Assembly (NCBI GenBank): GCA_001179805.1
Contig: CWGI01000001.1
Span: forward strand, 496,001 to 560,000
Reading direction: 5' to 3'
Source: Candidatus Hepatoplasma crinochetorum
Lineage (GTDB): Bacteria; Bacillota_I; Bacilli_A; Mycoplasmatales; Hepatoplasmataceae
Length of the DNA stretch: 64,000 bases
Shown here piece by piece: positions 22,234-34,605 of this stretch (the first letter of the stretch is position 1; each line of letters opens with the position of its first letter). The translations under genes and the position numbers were made by a program. Under the pieces are notes generated by a model that had not been told where the DNA came from, did no database searches, and saw nothing but the letters and a program-made list of their open reading frames with translations.

Positions 22234-22464
22234 ATGTTTGGATTTAGTGGACCTGATTGATTTGTTGCATTAATTTTAGTAATTGCGTTTGCTCTTTCTT
22301 TTTCTATTTCATTATTATTTGATTGATCAAAAATTTTACGATTTGAAAAAAAAGAAACAAGTATTGGGATTTTGGTTTCTGTGATTTTTTCAATTGCTCT
22401 TTCTGTTTTACTTACACTTTTTATATTAATTTTAACAGAACCAATTTTTAGTGCTTTTTATTAA
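22234..22464 (+). CDS. Small two-helix membrane protein, possibly SecG-like
   Basis: The protein (76 aa) has two predicted membrane segments (about residues 9-29 and 44-68) joined by a short charged loop (DWSKILRFEKKET). It needs TGA read as Trp three times. TTAGGAGAAGGAA is a strong ribosome binding site. It lies 37 bases before secA, and two-helix topology would suit SecG, but I do not see the SecG glycine-rich loop, so I leave it unnamed. Confidence 0.6.
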
Positions 22465-22501
22465 ATTAAAATCATTTATTAAATATTATTAAGGAAAAAT
22501 T

Positions 22502-24907
22502 ATGGCTTTAAGGAAAAATAAAACAAAAGAAAAAAGAGCAAAACAAGCAATAAAATATTATAAAATTTTACGAAAAGCAGAGACTATTTCAGAAGAGGTT
22601 ATTAGTAAAGCAAAATCTTTTGAAGAACAATTAAAAGGTGCTGCCTTTAAAAGAAAAACAGAAGAATTTTTAAATTTAATACTTAAAGATAAAAAAAGTT
22701 TAGATAGTATTTTGGTTGATGTTTTTGCTACTGGTTATCTTGCGATTAAAGAAATATATGGTATTACTTTACATAAAGTTCAAATTATGGGTGCATATGC
22801 TTTACACCGTGGAGATGTTGCAGAAATGAAAACAGGAGAAGGAAAAACACTTACTGCTGTTCTTCCTGCTTATCTTAATGCATTAGAAAAAAAAGGTGTT
22901 CATATAGTTACAGTAAATGAATATTTATCAACTCGTGATGCCTTTAATATCGGTAAAATATTTCATTTACTAGGTCTTTCTGTCGGTTCGGTATTAAAAG
23001 AACAATCGCCAGATCAAAAAAGAAAAGAATATGCAAAAGATATTACATATCTTACAAATTCAGAATTAGGATTTGATTACTTAAGAGATAATATGGTAAT
23101 TAATATAAAAGATAAGATGCAACAAGAATTTAATTATGCAATAGTTGATGAAGTTGATTCAATTCTTATTGATGAATCAAGAACTCCACTTATTATTTCA
23201 GGTGGAATAAATGTCGTTGAAAAAGAATATCATGATGTAAATAATTTTGTATCTACTCTTTTAGAAAATGATTATATTGTCGATCGGGAGACAAGACAAG
23301 CATTTCTTACTGAATCTGGAGTGTTAAAAGCAGAAAAAATTTTTAACATAAAAAATCTTTATTCTTACAAAAATTCATTATTAGTTCATTTAATATTTAA
23401 TTCATTACAAGCAAATTATATTTACAAATTGGATGTTGATTATACCGTAAAAGAAGATCAAATTATTTTAATTGATGTATTTACAGGTAGATTATTAGAG
23501 GGAAGACAATTTTCAGAAGGATTAAATCAAGCAATTGAAGCAAAGGAAAATGTTACAATAAATCCCGAAACAAAAACACTAGCTTCAATTACATATCAAA
23601 ATCTTTTCCGTATGTATAAAAAATTATCAGGAATGTCTGGAACAGCAATTACAGAAGAGGAAGAATTTTTAGATGTTTATAATATGCGTGTGCTACAAAT
23701 TCCTACTGATTTGCCGATTATAAGAAAAGATAAAGCTGATGTGATATATGCGACTAAAGATGCTAAATTTAATGGGATTGTTAATAAAATTTTGCAAATT
23801 CATCAAACTGAACAACCAATTCTAGTTGGTACAAGAGCGGTCAGTGAATCAGAAGAATTAGCAAAATTATTAGAAGCAAAAGATATTAAATTTGAAATTT
23901 TAAATGCAAAAAATCATGCTCGTGAGGCCGATATTATTGCAAAAGCAGGACAAAAAAATTCGATTACTATTTCTACAAATATGGCTGGTCGAGGAACAGA
24001 TATTAAATTAGGAAAAGGAGTAAAAAAACTAGGTGGTCTTTTTGTATTAGGAACGGAAAGAAATGATGCAAGAAGAATTGATGATCAATTAAGAGGAAGA
24101 TCTGGACGACAAGGAGATATTGGGATGTCACAATTCTATATTTCATTGGATGATGAAGTAATGCAAAGATCAGGACTTAAGAAATTTCAAAAATTTTTAA
24201 AATCAATTGATCAAGATCCACTAGAAAGTAAATCAATTGCAAGATCAATTAAATCTGCCCAGAAAAAATTAGAGGGTTTAAATTATGATTATCGTAAATC
24301 AATAATTGAATATGATTCAGTTTTAAATTATCAAAGAATTATTACTTATAATCAACGTAATTTAATATTAAAAGCAGCAGATTTTACAAATATAATTGAA
24401 CAATTATTGAACAATTTTTTAAAGAATTTATCTAAATTAGAGAAAGTTTTTGAAAAAAATACTTTTAGTTCAAAATTATATTTTGTAAAATTAAATCATG
24501 ACTTTAATTTAACTTTAAAAGAAGAAGATAATTTAGAAATTGAACAGGCAGAAATAATTGCAAAAGAAGTATTATCAAAAAAATTAAAAGATAAAATTAA
24601 TAATTTTATCGAAGCAAATAAATTTGATGTAATTGATTATATAAGAAAAATTTTTTTATTCTCAATTGATATGAATTGACAGAAACAATTAGATCAATTA
24701 GATAAATTAAAATCTGGAATTAGATATCGTCAATATGCACAAAAAAATCCAGTCCAAATTTATATTCAAGAAGCTGATAAATTATTTAATCTTTATCGAG
24801 CTGAGATTAATGAGCAGATAATTACGATGTTATTAAATGCTAATCCACTTAATATGAATTTAAAACGCCAAGGTGAACAAAAAGTAAAAGACTTATTTGT
24901 TAGTTAA
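22502..24907 (+). CDS. secA: Preprotein translocase ATPase SecA
   Basis: The motor of the Sec pathway (801 aa) pushes preproteins through SecYEG. Walker A MKTGEGKTLTA (about residue 110), DEAD-type DEVDSILIDESRTP, STNMAGRGTDIKLG and the QLRGRSGRQGD arginine finger region are complete. The helical scaffold and C-terminal segment are present, but the zinc-binding C-terminal tail of E. coli SecA is missing, as is common in mollicutes. AAGGAAAAATTATGG supports the start. TGA at 24677-24679 is Trp. Confidence 0.97.
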
Positions 24908-24928
24908 AAAAAAGGAGAAAAGAAGAAG

Positions 24929-26581
24929 GTGACTGAAAAAAAAGAAATAAGTACAGAAAGTAATAAGCATCAATATGGTCTATTATCAATGCTTGCGATG
25001 ATTGTCGGTGTTGTTGTTGGATCTGGTGTCTATGTTGTAAATGATAGTTTATATCAGATAAGTGGAAGTGTAGGACTTATTATAATTACTTGAATTATAA
25101 TAAGTTTAATCGTTCTTTTTATGCTTGTAGCTTTTATTGAAATAGCTTCAATTACAGCGAGGACAAAAGAAGTTGGAACGATTAATAATTGATTCAGACA
25201 TCTTTGAGGAGAAAAAGGTTCTAAATATGTCGGAGTTTTTTTCCCAATCATTTATTTTCCGATTTTAATTTCTGTTCTTACTGTAATTGGATCAGAACAA
25301 TTATTTAATACGATTTGAATCGATGGTAATCATGATAATCCTTATTTAATGTTTTTATTTGTGACTTTATTTGCATATCTTTTTGCTTCGCTTTTTTATG
25401 GTGTAAATGCTTTTACACAAAAACCAGGAAAAATTTTCCAAAGTACAGGAACAGTTATTAAATTAATTCCTCTATTTTTGTTAATCTTTTTAGGAATATT
25501 AGCTGCTGGAAATGCTTTTTCTCCTGCCAACGCGGCATTTGATAATGGTGGTAATTTTAATTTTTTCGATCCAAATGCAGCATTTAATCAAGGATGGAGC
25601 GGTGGTCCGAATGGATGAGATAGTGGAATCACTAATTTAAAGATTATTCTTCTAATGGCTCCTACGATTATGTTTTCTTTTGATGGATTTTTATTTGCAG
25701 CAACTTTACAAAATGAATCTAAAAAGCCTTCTACTTATAAAGTTGCAGCCATTTCTGGAATTGTTTTTATTGTCTTTATTTATCTTATTTTATCGCTTTT
25801 TGTTTTTGCATTTGGTGATCCAGGTCAAAATCATGATTTTAGTGTTGTTAACTGTGTATTTAATATCACCGGACAAAAATGATTATCAATAATAATTGGA
25901 CTTATGATCGTAATATCTGTTTATACAGGATTTTCAGCATGTACAATTGCTCAAAATAGAATGCTTGCAGATCTTTCTGTTAATAATCAAATTCGTGATC
26001 CAAATGGTGACTTAATCGCAAGAAATAAAGCAAAGGTTCCGCAAAAAGCAGCTTTATGGTCTTGAGGGTTAACGATATTTTGGTTAACTATTCTAAGAAT
26101 CTTAGATCTTGCAATTTTAATTAGTTTGATAAGCGAAGATAGTGGAACGATAACTTCTACCTTATTTATCTCTGGTTGGTCACTTAATTTTATAACTTTG
26201 CTTTCTTATACAACTTATGCCTTATTGATTGTAGGAGCATTTAAAAATCGTTTTGATGATAAAGTCGAAGTTGAGAAAAATAAATTTTTCTATCCTGCAG
26301 CAATTATTTCTGTTTTTGCGATGGCGATTATTTTAATTGTCTTTACGATTAATTTGTTTGATTATCGACCTATATTTGATGCAAATGATAATTTAACAGT
26401 ATCGGGATTATTGTCATATTTAATTCATATTTTTATGGTAATTTTTATTATTCTATTTGCTGTTCTATTACCAATTTATCTTGCAAAAGATGTAAGAAAA
26501 GCAAAAAAAGAAGAAGCTATCAAAAAAGAAAAATTAATTAAACAGTATTTACAAAATAAAACAGATCCACGTTTTAATTAA
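24929..26581 (+). CDS. Amino-acid permease (APC superfamily), copy 1
   Basis: A polytopic membrane protein (550 aa) with about 12 helices. The first helix contains IVGVVVGSGVYVVNDSLYQIS, the APC GxxxGSG substrate-binding loop; later PTIMFSFDGFLFAATLQNESK is the helix-6 region of this group. The start is GTG, the only candidate near AAGGAGAAAAGAAGAAGG. Long hydrophilic loops rich in Asn, Phe and Gly (NFNFFDPNAAFNQGW) sit outside the membrane core. The substrate cannot be told from sequence. Its downstream neighbour is a close paralogue, so this is a tandem duplication. Trp is often written TGA. Confidence 0.85.
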
Positions 26582-26636
26582 CAATAAATGTAAGAATAAA
26601 GATAAATAAAAAAATATTTATTGGAGTTTTTTAAAA

Positions 26637-28295
26637 ATGAATAAAAAGAGTTTTACTAATAAAAGTAATCAAGAAGGCCAATATGGTCTTTTATCAATGC
26701 TTGCGCTAATTGTTGGAGTTGTAATAGGTTCTGGTATTTATGTTGTAAATGATGCTTTATATAAAATAAGTAATAGTGCTGGTCTTATTATAATCTCTTG
26801 ACTTTTAATAGCATTGATTGTTCTTTTTATGCTTATCGCTTTTATTGAAATAAGTTCAATTACAGCTAAAAAAAAGGAAGCGGGAACGATTAATAATTGA
26901 TTTAAACATCTCTGGGGCAAGAAGTATTCTAAATACATCGGTGTGTTTTTTGCAATCGTTTATTTTCCTGTCTTAATTTCAGTTCTTTCTATTATTTTGG
27001 GAGAAGAATTTTTTAAAACAATTTGACCTATCAACAACGCAACCGGGGGATATGATTCTCCTTATTTAATGTTTCTTTTTGTTACGGTTGTTTCTTTTTT
27101 TGCAATAAATATAATTTTTGCAATAAATACATATACATTTAAACCAGGAAATAAAATTCAAGAAACAGGAACAATTATTAAATTAATTCCACTTATTCTT
27201 TTGATATTTCTAGGATTATTAATTTTAATGAATGCATTTACAGCTAATAATGATGCGATAAATAATGGAGAAGGAAATTTTAATTTTTTTGACTCAACAG
27301 CAGCTTTTAATCAAGGCTGGAGTAATAATGGATTTGAAAATTTTAAAATGATTCTTCTGATGGCACCTACGATTATGTTTTCATTTGATGGTTTTTTATT
27401 CGCAGCTTCATTACAAAATGAATCTAAAAAACCCTCTACTTATAAAGTAGCTGCTTTAAGTGGAGTTATTTTCATTATTTTAATATATATTCTTCTTTCC
27501 TTATTTGTTTTTGCCTTCGGAGATGAAAGTGGAGGATTTATTGTAGCTAATTCTCTTTATAATATTACAGGACAAAAATGATTATCTACACTTGTAGGAT
27601 TAATGATTGTTATTTCTGTTTTTACAGGAATTTCTGGAAATTCAATTGCCCAAAATAGAATGATAGCTGATCTTTCAGTTAACAACGAAATAAAAGATTT
27701 AAATGGTAATTTAATTGCAAGAAATAAAGCAAAGGTTCCGCAAAATTCAGCTAAATTAAGTTGGATTTTAGCATTAATGTGATTACTAATATTTCGTTTA
27801 TTTGATTTATTCATATTGATAAGTATTGTAGAAAATAAAGATCAATTTATAACTTTTAATACAGTAAATTCAACACTTTTTATATCGGGGTGATCACTTA
27901 ATTTTATTACTTTAATTTCTTATACATTTTATGTACTTGTTATTATAGGGGCATTTAAAAATCGATTTAATCATAAAGTTGAAGTTGATAAAAATAAATT
28001 TTTCTATCCTGCTGCTTTCATTTCAATTGTGATGATATCTATTATTTTACTTGTATTTATGATTGATCTATTCGATTATCGTACGATATTTACAGATAAT
28101 AATCAAATAATTATTTCAGAATTGCTTTCTTATATTTTTCATATAATGGTTGTTGTTATAATAATTTTGATAATAATTTTTCTTCCAATTTATCTTGCAA
28201 AAGATGTAAAAAAAGCAAGTAAGGAAGAATTAAGAAAAAAAGAAAAATTAATAAAAGCATATAAAATGCAGAAGATAGATCCAAGATATAAATAA
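26637..28295 (+). CDS. Amino-acid permease (APC superfamily), copy 2
   Basis: The protein (552 aa) is collinear with the preceding permease over its whole length; the blocks GQYGLLSMLALIVGVVIGSG, INNWFKHLWG, PTIMFSFDGFLFAASLQNES and KNKFFYPAA are nearly the same in both. Differences are concentrated in membrane helices and in the loop after helix 4, which suggests different substrate preferences. It starts at 26637; a weak Shine-Dalgarno (TTGGAG) lies 14 bases upstream. No terminator is evident between the copies, so they may be cotranscribed with secA. Confidence 0.85.
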
Positions 28296-28318
28296 AATCT
28301 TATTAATTCAATATAAAA

Positions 28319-28396
28319 ATAATTTATAATAAAGGTGCAGCTAAATTAAAACAGCAGTGTTGAGATTTAGCCTCTAGTTTATAAATTATTTTTTTA
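28319..28396 (+). promoter_or_regulatory. Structured 5' leader before the predicted Mn exporter gene
   Basis: In the 202-base gap before the exporter gene, AATAATTTATAA (28319-28330) can pair with TTATAAATTATT (28379-28390), which is followed by Ts, enclosing a second stem GCTAAAT/ATTTAGC (28340-28346/28365-28371) and a third AACA/TGTT (28350-28353/28358-28361). TATAAT at 28325-28330 is an alternative -10 box, in which case only the inner stems would be in the RNA. It looks like a small metabolite- or metal-sensing leader or attenuator. It does not match by eye any riboswitch I know. The rest of the gap, to 28497, shows only an AAGGA ribosome binding site. Confidence 0.45.
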
Positions 28397-28497
28397 ATAA
28401 TTTAATAATCATTTTATTTTTTAAATTTATATTTAAAAGATTAACTAATTTAATATTTTTTCTAATAATTAAAATACTTTAAGGATTTTATCTATAT

Positions 28498-29718
28498 ATG
28501 GATGGATTGATACAAATTTTAATTGATTCGACCGATACAACAATTGTAGATATAATGGCTTGGGTTGCGCTTTCTCTTATTCTTTTCGAAATGATCAATA
28601 TATTTACGAAAGATAAGTTTTATAGTTCGATCGAGCATTCAAGAAAAGCACAACCGCTTTTAGGTGCATTATTAGGGTCTACTCCAGGGTGTTCTGGTCC
28701 AATCATAGTGACAAACCTTTACAATAAAAATAAAGTAACATTTGGAACATTATGTGCTTCCTTTATTGCTACCTTTGGTGATGCTTCTTTTGTTTATCTT
28801 GCTAATGATTGATTATTTTTTATGCAACTTTTAGTTATATCCCTTATAGTTGGCATTATAATGGGCTATCTTTTAGATTTTACTCCTTGAGGTAAAAGAT
28901 TACAGATATGATTAAAAAAAGGAGAAAAAGGGAAAGCACATCAAAATGCAATTGAAAAAGAAATAAAAGAAATAACACCAGAGTATTTCTTAATACTTGA
29001 TCGATATATAATGCCTCTTATATTTTTTACATTAATTTTATTTATTTTTCCTGAGACAATTTATCTTGTTAGTGGACACGTTGATGGGAATGGAATTATT
29101 ATTACTGATTTATGAGGAGCAGGATTTGAAAAATATATTGAAATTGTAAAATGAGTTGTGATTGCAATGGTTATAATTTTTATCTTTTATTATTTCTTTC
29201 GAAAATATTATTTTAAAAGATACTCTGATTATAGATTGAGAGAAAATCAGACAAAAGAGCGAGATTCTGGAAAAGGACAGGTTTGCGTAATAGCAAAACA
29301 TCAATATCGATCATTAAAAGGAGAAATGTACGAAGTTTATTATGATTCTTTTGTTGATTCGATGTTTATAATGATTTGAGTTTTTGTAGGAGTTCTTATT
29401 TTTACTTTCTTATATGATCCATTTAAAGATGGGTGAAATAAATTTTTTATGTTGGGAGGAGGATCAATTAGTGTTTTAATTGGAGTCTTTATTGGAATGA
29501 TTCCTGGTTGTGGTCCTCAAATTGCTTTTGCAAATATTTTCTTTCAATCGAACGGAGCGATAAGTAAATCTGCTGTTGTTGCTAATTCGATAAATCAAGA
29601 TGGAGATGCTGAATTTCCACTAATGACTACAAATAAAAAAACTTTTTATGTAATGGCATTATTGAATTCAATTCCTGCATTAATTGTTGGATTTGCTTTT
29701 TTACCTTGGTACGGATAG
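28498..29718 (+). CDS. Predicted manganese/heavy-metal exporter (ArsP_2, 10TM type)
   Basis: The protein (406 aa) has about ten membrane segments in two related halves. Each half carries a GxxPGCxGP-type motif: LGSTPGCSGPIIVTNLYNK in the first, IGMIPGCGPQIAFANIFFQS in the second, followed by NSINQDGDAEFPLM and IPALIVGFAF. This is the pattern of the putative manganese transporter family (PF11449). Export of a divalent cation is inferred from that family; the metal is not proved. AAGGA precedes the ATG. The stop lies four bases before the convergent YitT-type gene. Trp residues are often TGA. Confidence 0.7.
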
Positions 29719-29722
29719 ATAA

Positions 29723-30835
29723 TTATTTTTTATCTTTTTTATCTTTATTTATGTAATGTTCTTTGCTATATCTTTTTTTATGATCGATATCTTCATGCGT
29801 AATTGGATTTCAATAGACAATTTTTGTTGTCTGTACGCGAGCGATTTGGGTAGCATAAATAAAGCAATTAGTATCAATATTTTCAGCGATATTTATTACA
29901 TCATCGATTTCTTCAATATTTACAATTATTTTTAGAATTCCTCTTGTTTTTTTAGAAAATCCACCGATTACAGCTTCAATTGTATGTCCACGATGATAAT
30001 TAATTTGATTCAATTTATCTGATATTCTTTTATATTTTTCAGAATTTATCTCTAGTAAGAATATTTTTTTGGTAGAGTAAATTTTCGAAACAATAAAAGA
30101 ATAAAGAGAGATAAAAATAACAGAACCAATTATATAAGGTCCGAATAAAACATCTGTAATAAAGTTGATGCTTTCATTATTTTGATTAGCTACAATATAA
30201 GATTGAACAGATAATCAGATAATTGAATTTACGATTGAAATGAAAAATAAAACTTTTGCAATATTTAATCTTTTTTCTCTACTTAAATATCTTACAATCG
30301 GATCTAATCCTAAAGATGTAGCTCCTTTTGTAAAAATAATTCCTAACGATACTCCATAGACAATTCCTGCCATAAAGGCGAGAATAAAGGTTCTAAATGT
30401 ATTTAGTAACTCATAATTAGGATTTGCTTCATCAATTACAGGAATTATTTCGATTTCATTTACAACAGGAATATAGGTAATTGAAAAAGATACTGCTAAT
30501 GTAACAAAAAAGACATAAAGTGAATATCCTAAAAGTTTTTTTCCATATATTCGATAGGTGAAGAAAATGATCGGAATATTTATTAATAGATTTATAATTC
30601 AATAATAAATAATTGTAAATTCTTTATTTTGTCCAGTAATTGCAGTAATTGTATAAGATATACCTTGAGCAATTCCTGCTGCTCCGGCAGAAATTATTCC
30701 TGCTTCAATCACAAGTAAGTTTACAGCAAAAGCAAGGGCAATTGCTGCAAGGGTAATAATAAAAATTCCTTTAATTTTTTTATTTTTTGTTACTTTATTA
30801 ATATTTGCTTTAGTTGCAACAAATAACTCATTCAT
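29723..30835 (-). CDS. YitT family membrane protein (DUF161/DUF2179)
   Basis: The protein (370 aa) has an N-terminal lysine-rich segment, five or six membrane helices containing the family block EAGIISAGAAGIAQGISYTI (residues about 45-64), and a soluble C-terminal DUF2179-like domain with GHTIEAVIGGFSKKTRGILKIIVN and DTNCFIYATQIARVQ. YitT proteins are widespread; their function is not well defined. GAGGAAAAG lies before the ATG. It is cotranscribed, or nearly so, with the CNNM-type gene 58 bases upstream, and converges on the metal exporter gene. Confidence 0.8.
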
Positions 30836-30893
30836 TTATTTTCACTTTTCCTCAATAAAGGATATATATAATATTAGCACTAAATTAATTTAA

Positions 30894-32180
30894 TTAGATA
30901 ATTATATCTACTTCGATCATAATTTGTTTTTTATTTTGAATATTATTTTTATCTTCTCTAATTCAGATAACGATATTTTTAAAGTAATATTTATCACCTA
31001 TTTTAATTTTTTTGATTTTGAATTTATTTTTAATTCAATCTTCGATTGTTTCTTCTTTATTTCCATTAATTTCAAGTAATTCAAATACTTTTTTATTTTT
31101 TAAATGATTTTCGTAAAAATTAACCATTTTTACGCTTGGGTTCACTAAGAAATTATTTTCATTAAGAATATATATTCCTTCTTTTGTTACATCCTCATCA
31201 TCATATAATTTTCCAACAATTGTTTCTAAAATATCTTCGATTGTGATCAATCCAACAAATTTATTATTTTTATTTATTATGATTCCTATTTTCTGTCTCT
31301 TGCTTTTTAATTCATAAAAAATTTCACGCAGAAATTCATTATCTTTAAAATTTTGAAAACTTAAAATAAAATCTTTGATATTTGTCTGTTCTTGATTTTT
31401 AAGATAACTTATTAAAAATTTTTGTGTATTTAAGATTCCGACAATTTTATCTCTTTTATTATCGATTAAAGGAACTCTTGTTACATTGATATTTTCTATT
31501 TTTTTTGCAAGTTCTTCTTTTGTGAGTGATTTATCAAGAAAGACGGCATCTTTTTTATTAATCATTACTTCTTTTGCCGTTGTTTCATCTCAATCCAAAA
31601 TGGAAGTTATGATTTGTTGATCTTTTGTTGTCGTAATTCCTGTTTTTCCTGCCTCGTTTATCGCATATCGAAGTTCACTTTCATCTTGAAATATTTTTTC
31701 ATTTTCATCTTGTTTTACAATTTTTTTAAGAACAAATGAGATGGGTTTTATACTTCAATTTAAAATATTAGTTAGATCGGCAAATAACATCGCTCCTCTT
31801 TCAGGATATTTTTTTCCAAGCATTTTTGGAATTAATTCTCCAAAAATGATAATTAAAACAGTCATTAATATAAATGAAAAAAATGCACTTAATATAATCA
31901 TATCTTCGAATAAAAATGAAAATCAAACCGTTGAAATTGTTGTAAGTAAAACATTAATTATATTATTATAAATCACAAGAGAAGTTATAATTTCATTATA
32001 ATTATTGGTAAAATTTAAGACTTTTTGTGCACTTTTTTTGTGTTTTCCTGATTGGATTTGTGTTTCTAAACGAATTTTATTAATTGAGGCAATTGCCATT
32101 TCTACAAAAGCAATTATTCCAGAAAATATTAACAAAATAACGATTATAAGTGGTGGTAAAATATATTGAACAAATATCAT
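30894..32180 (-). CDS. CNNM/CorC-type transporter with CBS pair (HlyC/CorC family)
   Basis: The protein (428 aa) begins with a CNNM membrane domain (three to four helices; FSGIIAFVEMAIASINKIRLET, LVIYNNIINVLLTT and FGELIPKMLGKKYPE), followed by two CBS domains (about residues 205-335; EVMINKKDAVFLDKS, VTRVPLIDNKRDKIVGIL, KFVGLITIEDILETIVG) and a C-terminal CorC-type domain. Members are implicated in Mg2+/Co2+ efflux or homeostasis, not in haemolysis. AGAGGAATAA precedes the ATG. It heads a minus-strand pair with the YitT gene and is divergent from the anchored protein gene at 32317. Confidence 0.85.
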
Positions 32181-32316
32181 TTATTCCTCTTTTTCTACTA
32201 AAATTTAAATATTTCTAATATGCTAATAAATAACTAATTTATTATATAATAAAAGGGTTAAAACGTTTAATTATTTTATTATATAAGTGATAATATCGTG
32301 TTATTTTGGAAAAATA

Positions 32317-33192
32317 ATGAATAATAAATCAGAGCAAAAGAAAAAAAAATCTCGTCTAATAAAACTGAATAAAAAGGGAATAATTATAATTTCAATAATT
32401 CTTATTGTATTGGCTGTTGTAATTTCTCTTTCTGTTTATTATGGAACAAAAGATTATCGTCCTTATCCTCCTCATATCACAATTTATCAAAAAACAAAAA
32501 AATTTGATAAAGATATGGAAGGAATTCAAAAAAGAATTAATGACCAAAATAATACAGAACAAGAAATAACAGGGATTGTTTTTCTTTCTCGTAATGGACA
32601 GAATAGTAATTATGCTTTATATAATGATAATGGAAAAAAAGATAAAGATTATTCAATTAAAGGTGGACCTTTTTCAGAATATTTAACTAATTTTGATCCT
32701 ATTTCTGATTTTAAATGATATGGATTTATGACTTCTGAAGATGAAAATATTAGAGTAGTAATAGAAGATTTTATTATCGATAAAGATCAAGATTTGGATG
32801 AAAATAACCCCGATTATGATAGTAAGTTAAATTATGAAAAAGTTTATTTTATTAATGATACTAATAGTGCTTCAGAATCAATTGAAGATGATGATTTAGA
32901 TCCATATTATTTTAAAGTAAATTCAGATGATACTTTATCTCTAAAAGGACCTAATGGAAGTACAACTCCTGATGTTGGATTAGCAAATACAATTACTTGA
33001 ATGTGATTTGTTAATAATCCAGAAACAAATCTTGAAGGTGATTATATTATCGCCGTGAATGGTGATCAATTTGTCTATACAGAAACAGATGATGATGGAA
33101 ATGAGACAATTGAAATTAGAGATTTTAGTGAAGATTTCTTTAAAAATATTGAAGTAGGAATTGAAAATAATGATTTTAAATTTTCAGAGTAA
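32317..33192 (+). CDS. Anchored extracellular protein of unknown function
   Basis: I do not recognise this 291-residue protein. It has a short basic cytoplasmic end (KKKKSRLIKLNKK), one membrane helix (about residues 24-44) and a 245-residue extracellular part rich in Asp, Glu and Asn (for example SASESIEDDDLDPYYFKVN and TETDDDGNETIEIRD). There is no lipobox cysteine, so it is a type II or uncleaved-signal anchored protein, not a lipoprotein. TTTGGAAAAATA precedes the ATG. It lies 38 bases before ffh. Trp is TGA at several places. It may be a surface or adhesion-related protein of this lineage. Confidence 0.7.
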
Positions 33193-33230
33193 AAAAATAA
33201 TAGTTTTAAAATTTAAAAAGGAGTAGCAAA

Positions 33231-34592
33231 ATGGTATTTAATTTTATGCAAAAACGTTTAGAAAAAACTATTCGTAAAGTTCAATCTAAAGGAATGCTTA
33301 ACAAAGAAAATATAGAAGAAATTTTAAAAGAAGTAAGATTAATCTTATTAGAATCAGATGTTAATTTAAAAGTAGCGAATGATTTTATTGATTCTATTGA
33401 AAAAAAAGCAATTGGAAAAGTTGTTGATAATGATCGTACTTCTTCACAAGAAATTCTTAAAATTATTTATGATGAACTTGTAAATATTTTGGGAAAAGAA
33501 GTAAAAAAATGAAATTTTCAAGCACGATCTGTTGTGATGATGGTTGGACTTCAAGGTTCAGGAAAGACAACAACGGTTGCAAAATTAGCAAATAATCTTT
33601 TCAAAAAAGAGAAAAAATATAAAAAACCCTTGCTTGTTGGATTAGATATTTATCGTCCTGCGGCGATTGATCAATTAGAAATACTTGCTAAAAAAATAGA
33701 TGTTGATTTTTATTCTGATCGAGAAGAAAAAGATGTCGCTAAACTCGCACAAAATGCCTTAAAATTTGCTGATCAAAATAATCATGATTTAATTATTTTA
33801 GATACTGCCGGACGATTGCAGACCGATCAAAAATTAATGGAAGAATTACAAGTAATTAAAAAAATATTTCTTCCAACGAATATTATTTTTGTTGCTGATG
33901 GTTTTTCAGGACAAGAAATTTTAAATGTAGCTGAAGAATTTAATAATAAATTAAAATTATCATCTATTATTGTTACTAAAATGGATTCAAATACCAAAGG
34001 GGGATCTATTTTCTCACTTGCTTATTCCTTAAAAGTTCCAATTTCATATCTTGGAACAGGAGAAAAGATTGCAAATTTGGAAATATTTTATCCTAATCGG
34101 ATCGCTTCGAGAATTTTGGGACTTGGAGATATTGAAACGCTTACTGAAAAAGCACAAGAGTTAGGTGATGAAAAAGCACAAGAAAAAATGTTTCGTAAGA
34201 TGATGGCCGGTAAATTTGATCTTGATGATTTACTTGTATCGATGGAACAATTAAGCAAAATGGGTAATCTAGGGGCAATTACAAAATTATTACCAAGTTT
34301 TGGAAAATTAAGAAATATTTCTGAAGAAAAAATAAATTCAGCACAAACTAAACTTGAAATTTATAAGATTCTTATTAATTCGATGACACAACGAGAACGT
34401 AAAAATCCTCGTTTACTAAAACACCAAAAAAGAAAAGAACGAATTCTAAAAGGTTCTGGAAGAACAGCACAAGAATATAATGATTTATTAAGACAATTTG
34501 AAAGAATGCAAAAACAGATAATGCAACTTGCAAAAGTTTTAAAAGCAGGTAAAATGCCTGATTTAAATAAATTAGGAAATGGATTTTTTTAA
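33231..34592 (+). CDS. ffh: Signal recognition particle GTPase Ffh
   Basis: The protein (453 aa) binds signal sequences and SRP RNA and targets nascent membrane proteins with FtsY. N domain, then the G domain with GLQGSGKTTT (about residue 104), LDTAGRLQTD and TKMDSNTKGGSIFS (usual form TKxDGxxKGG), then the methionine-rich M domain with RKERILKGSGRTAQEYNDLL, the RNA-binding helix-turn-helix. AAAAAGGAGTAGCAAA is a good start signal. No SRP RNA gene is seen in the window. It precedes the rpsP operon, as in Bacillus. Confidence 0.97.
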
Positions 34593-34605
34593 ATTAATTT
34601 AATGT

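Noticed and set aside
22234-22464. Naming the small membrane gene before secA as secG
   Set aside because: Topology and position fit, but the SecG glycine-rich loop is missing, so it is left unnamed.
28319-28396. Leader before the Mn exporter as a lysine or yybP-ykoY riboswitch
   Set aside because: It starts AAAGGTGC like the former, but is far too short and lacks the other conserved blocks; the Mn riboswitch loops are also not seen.
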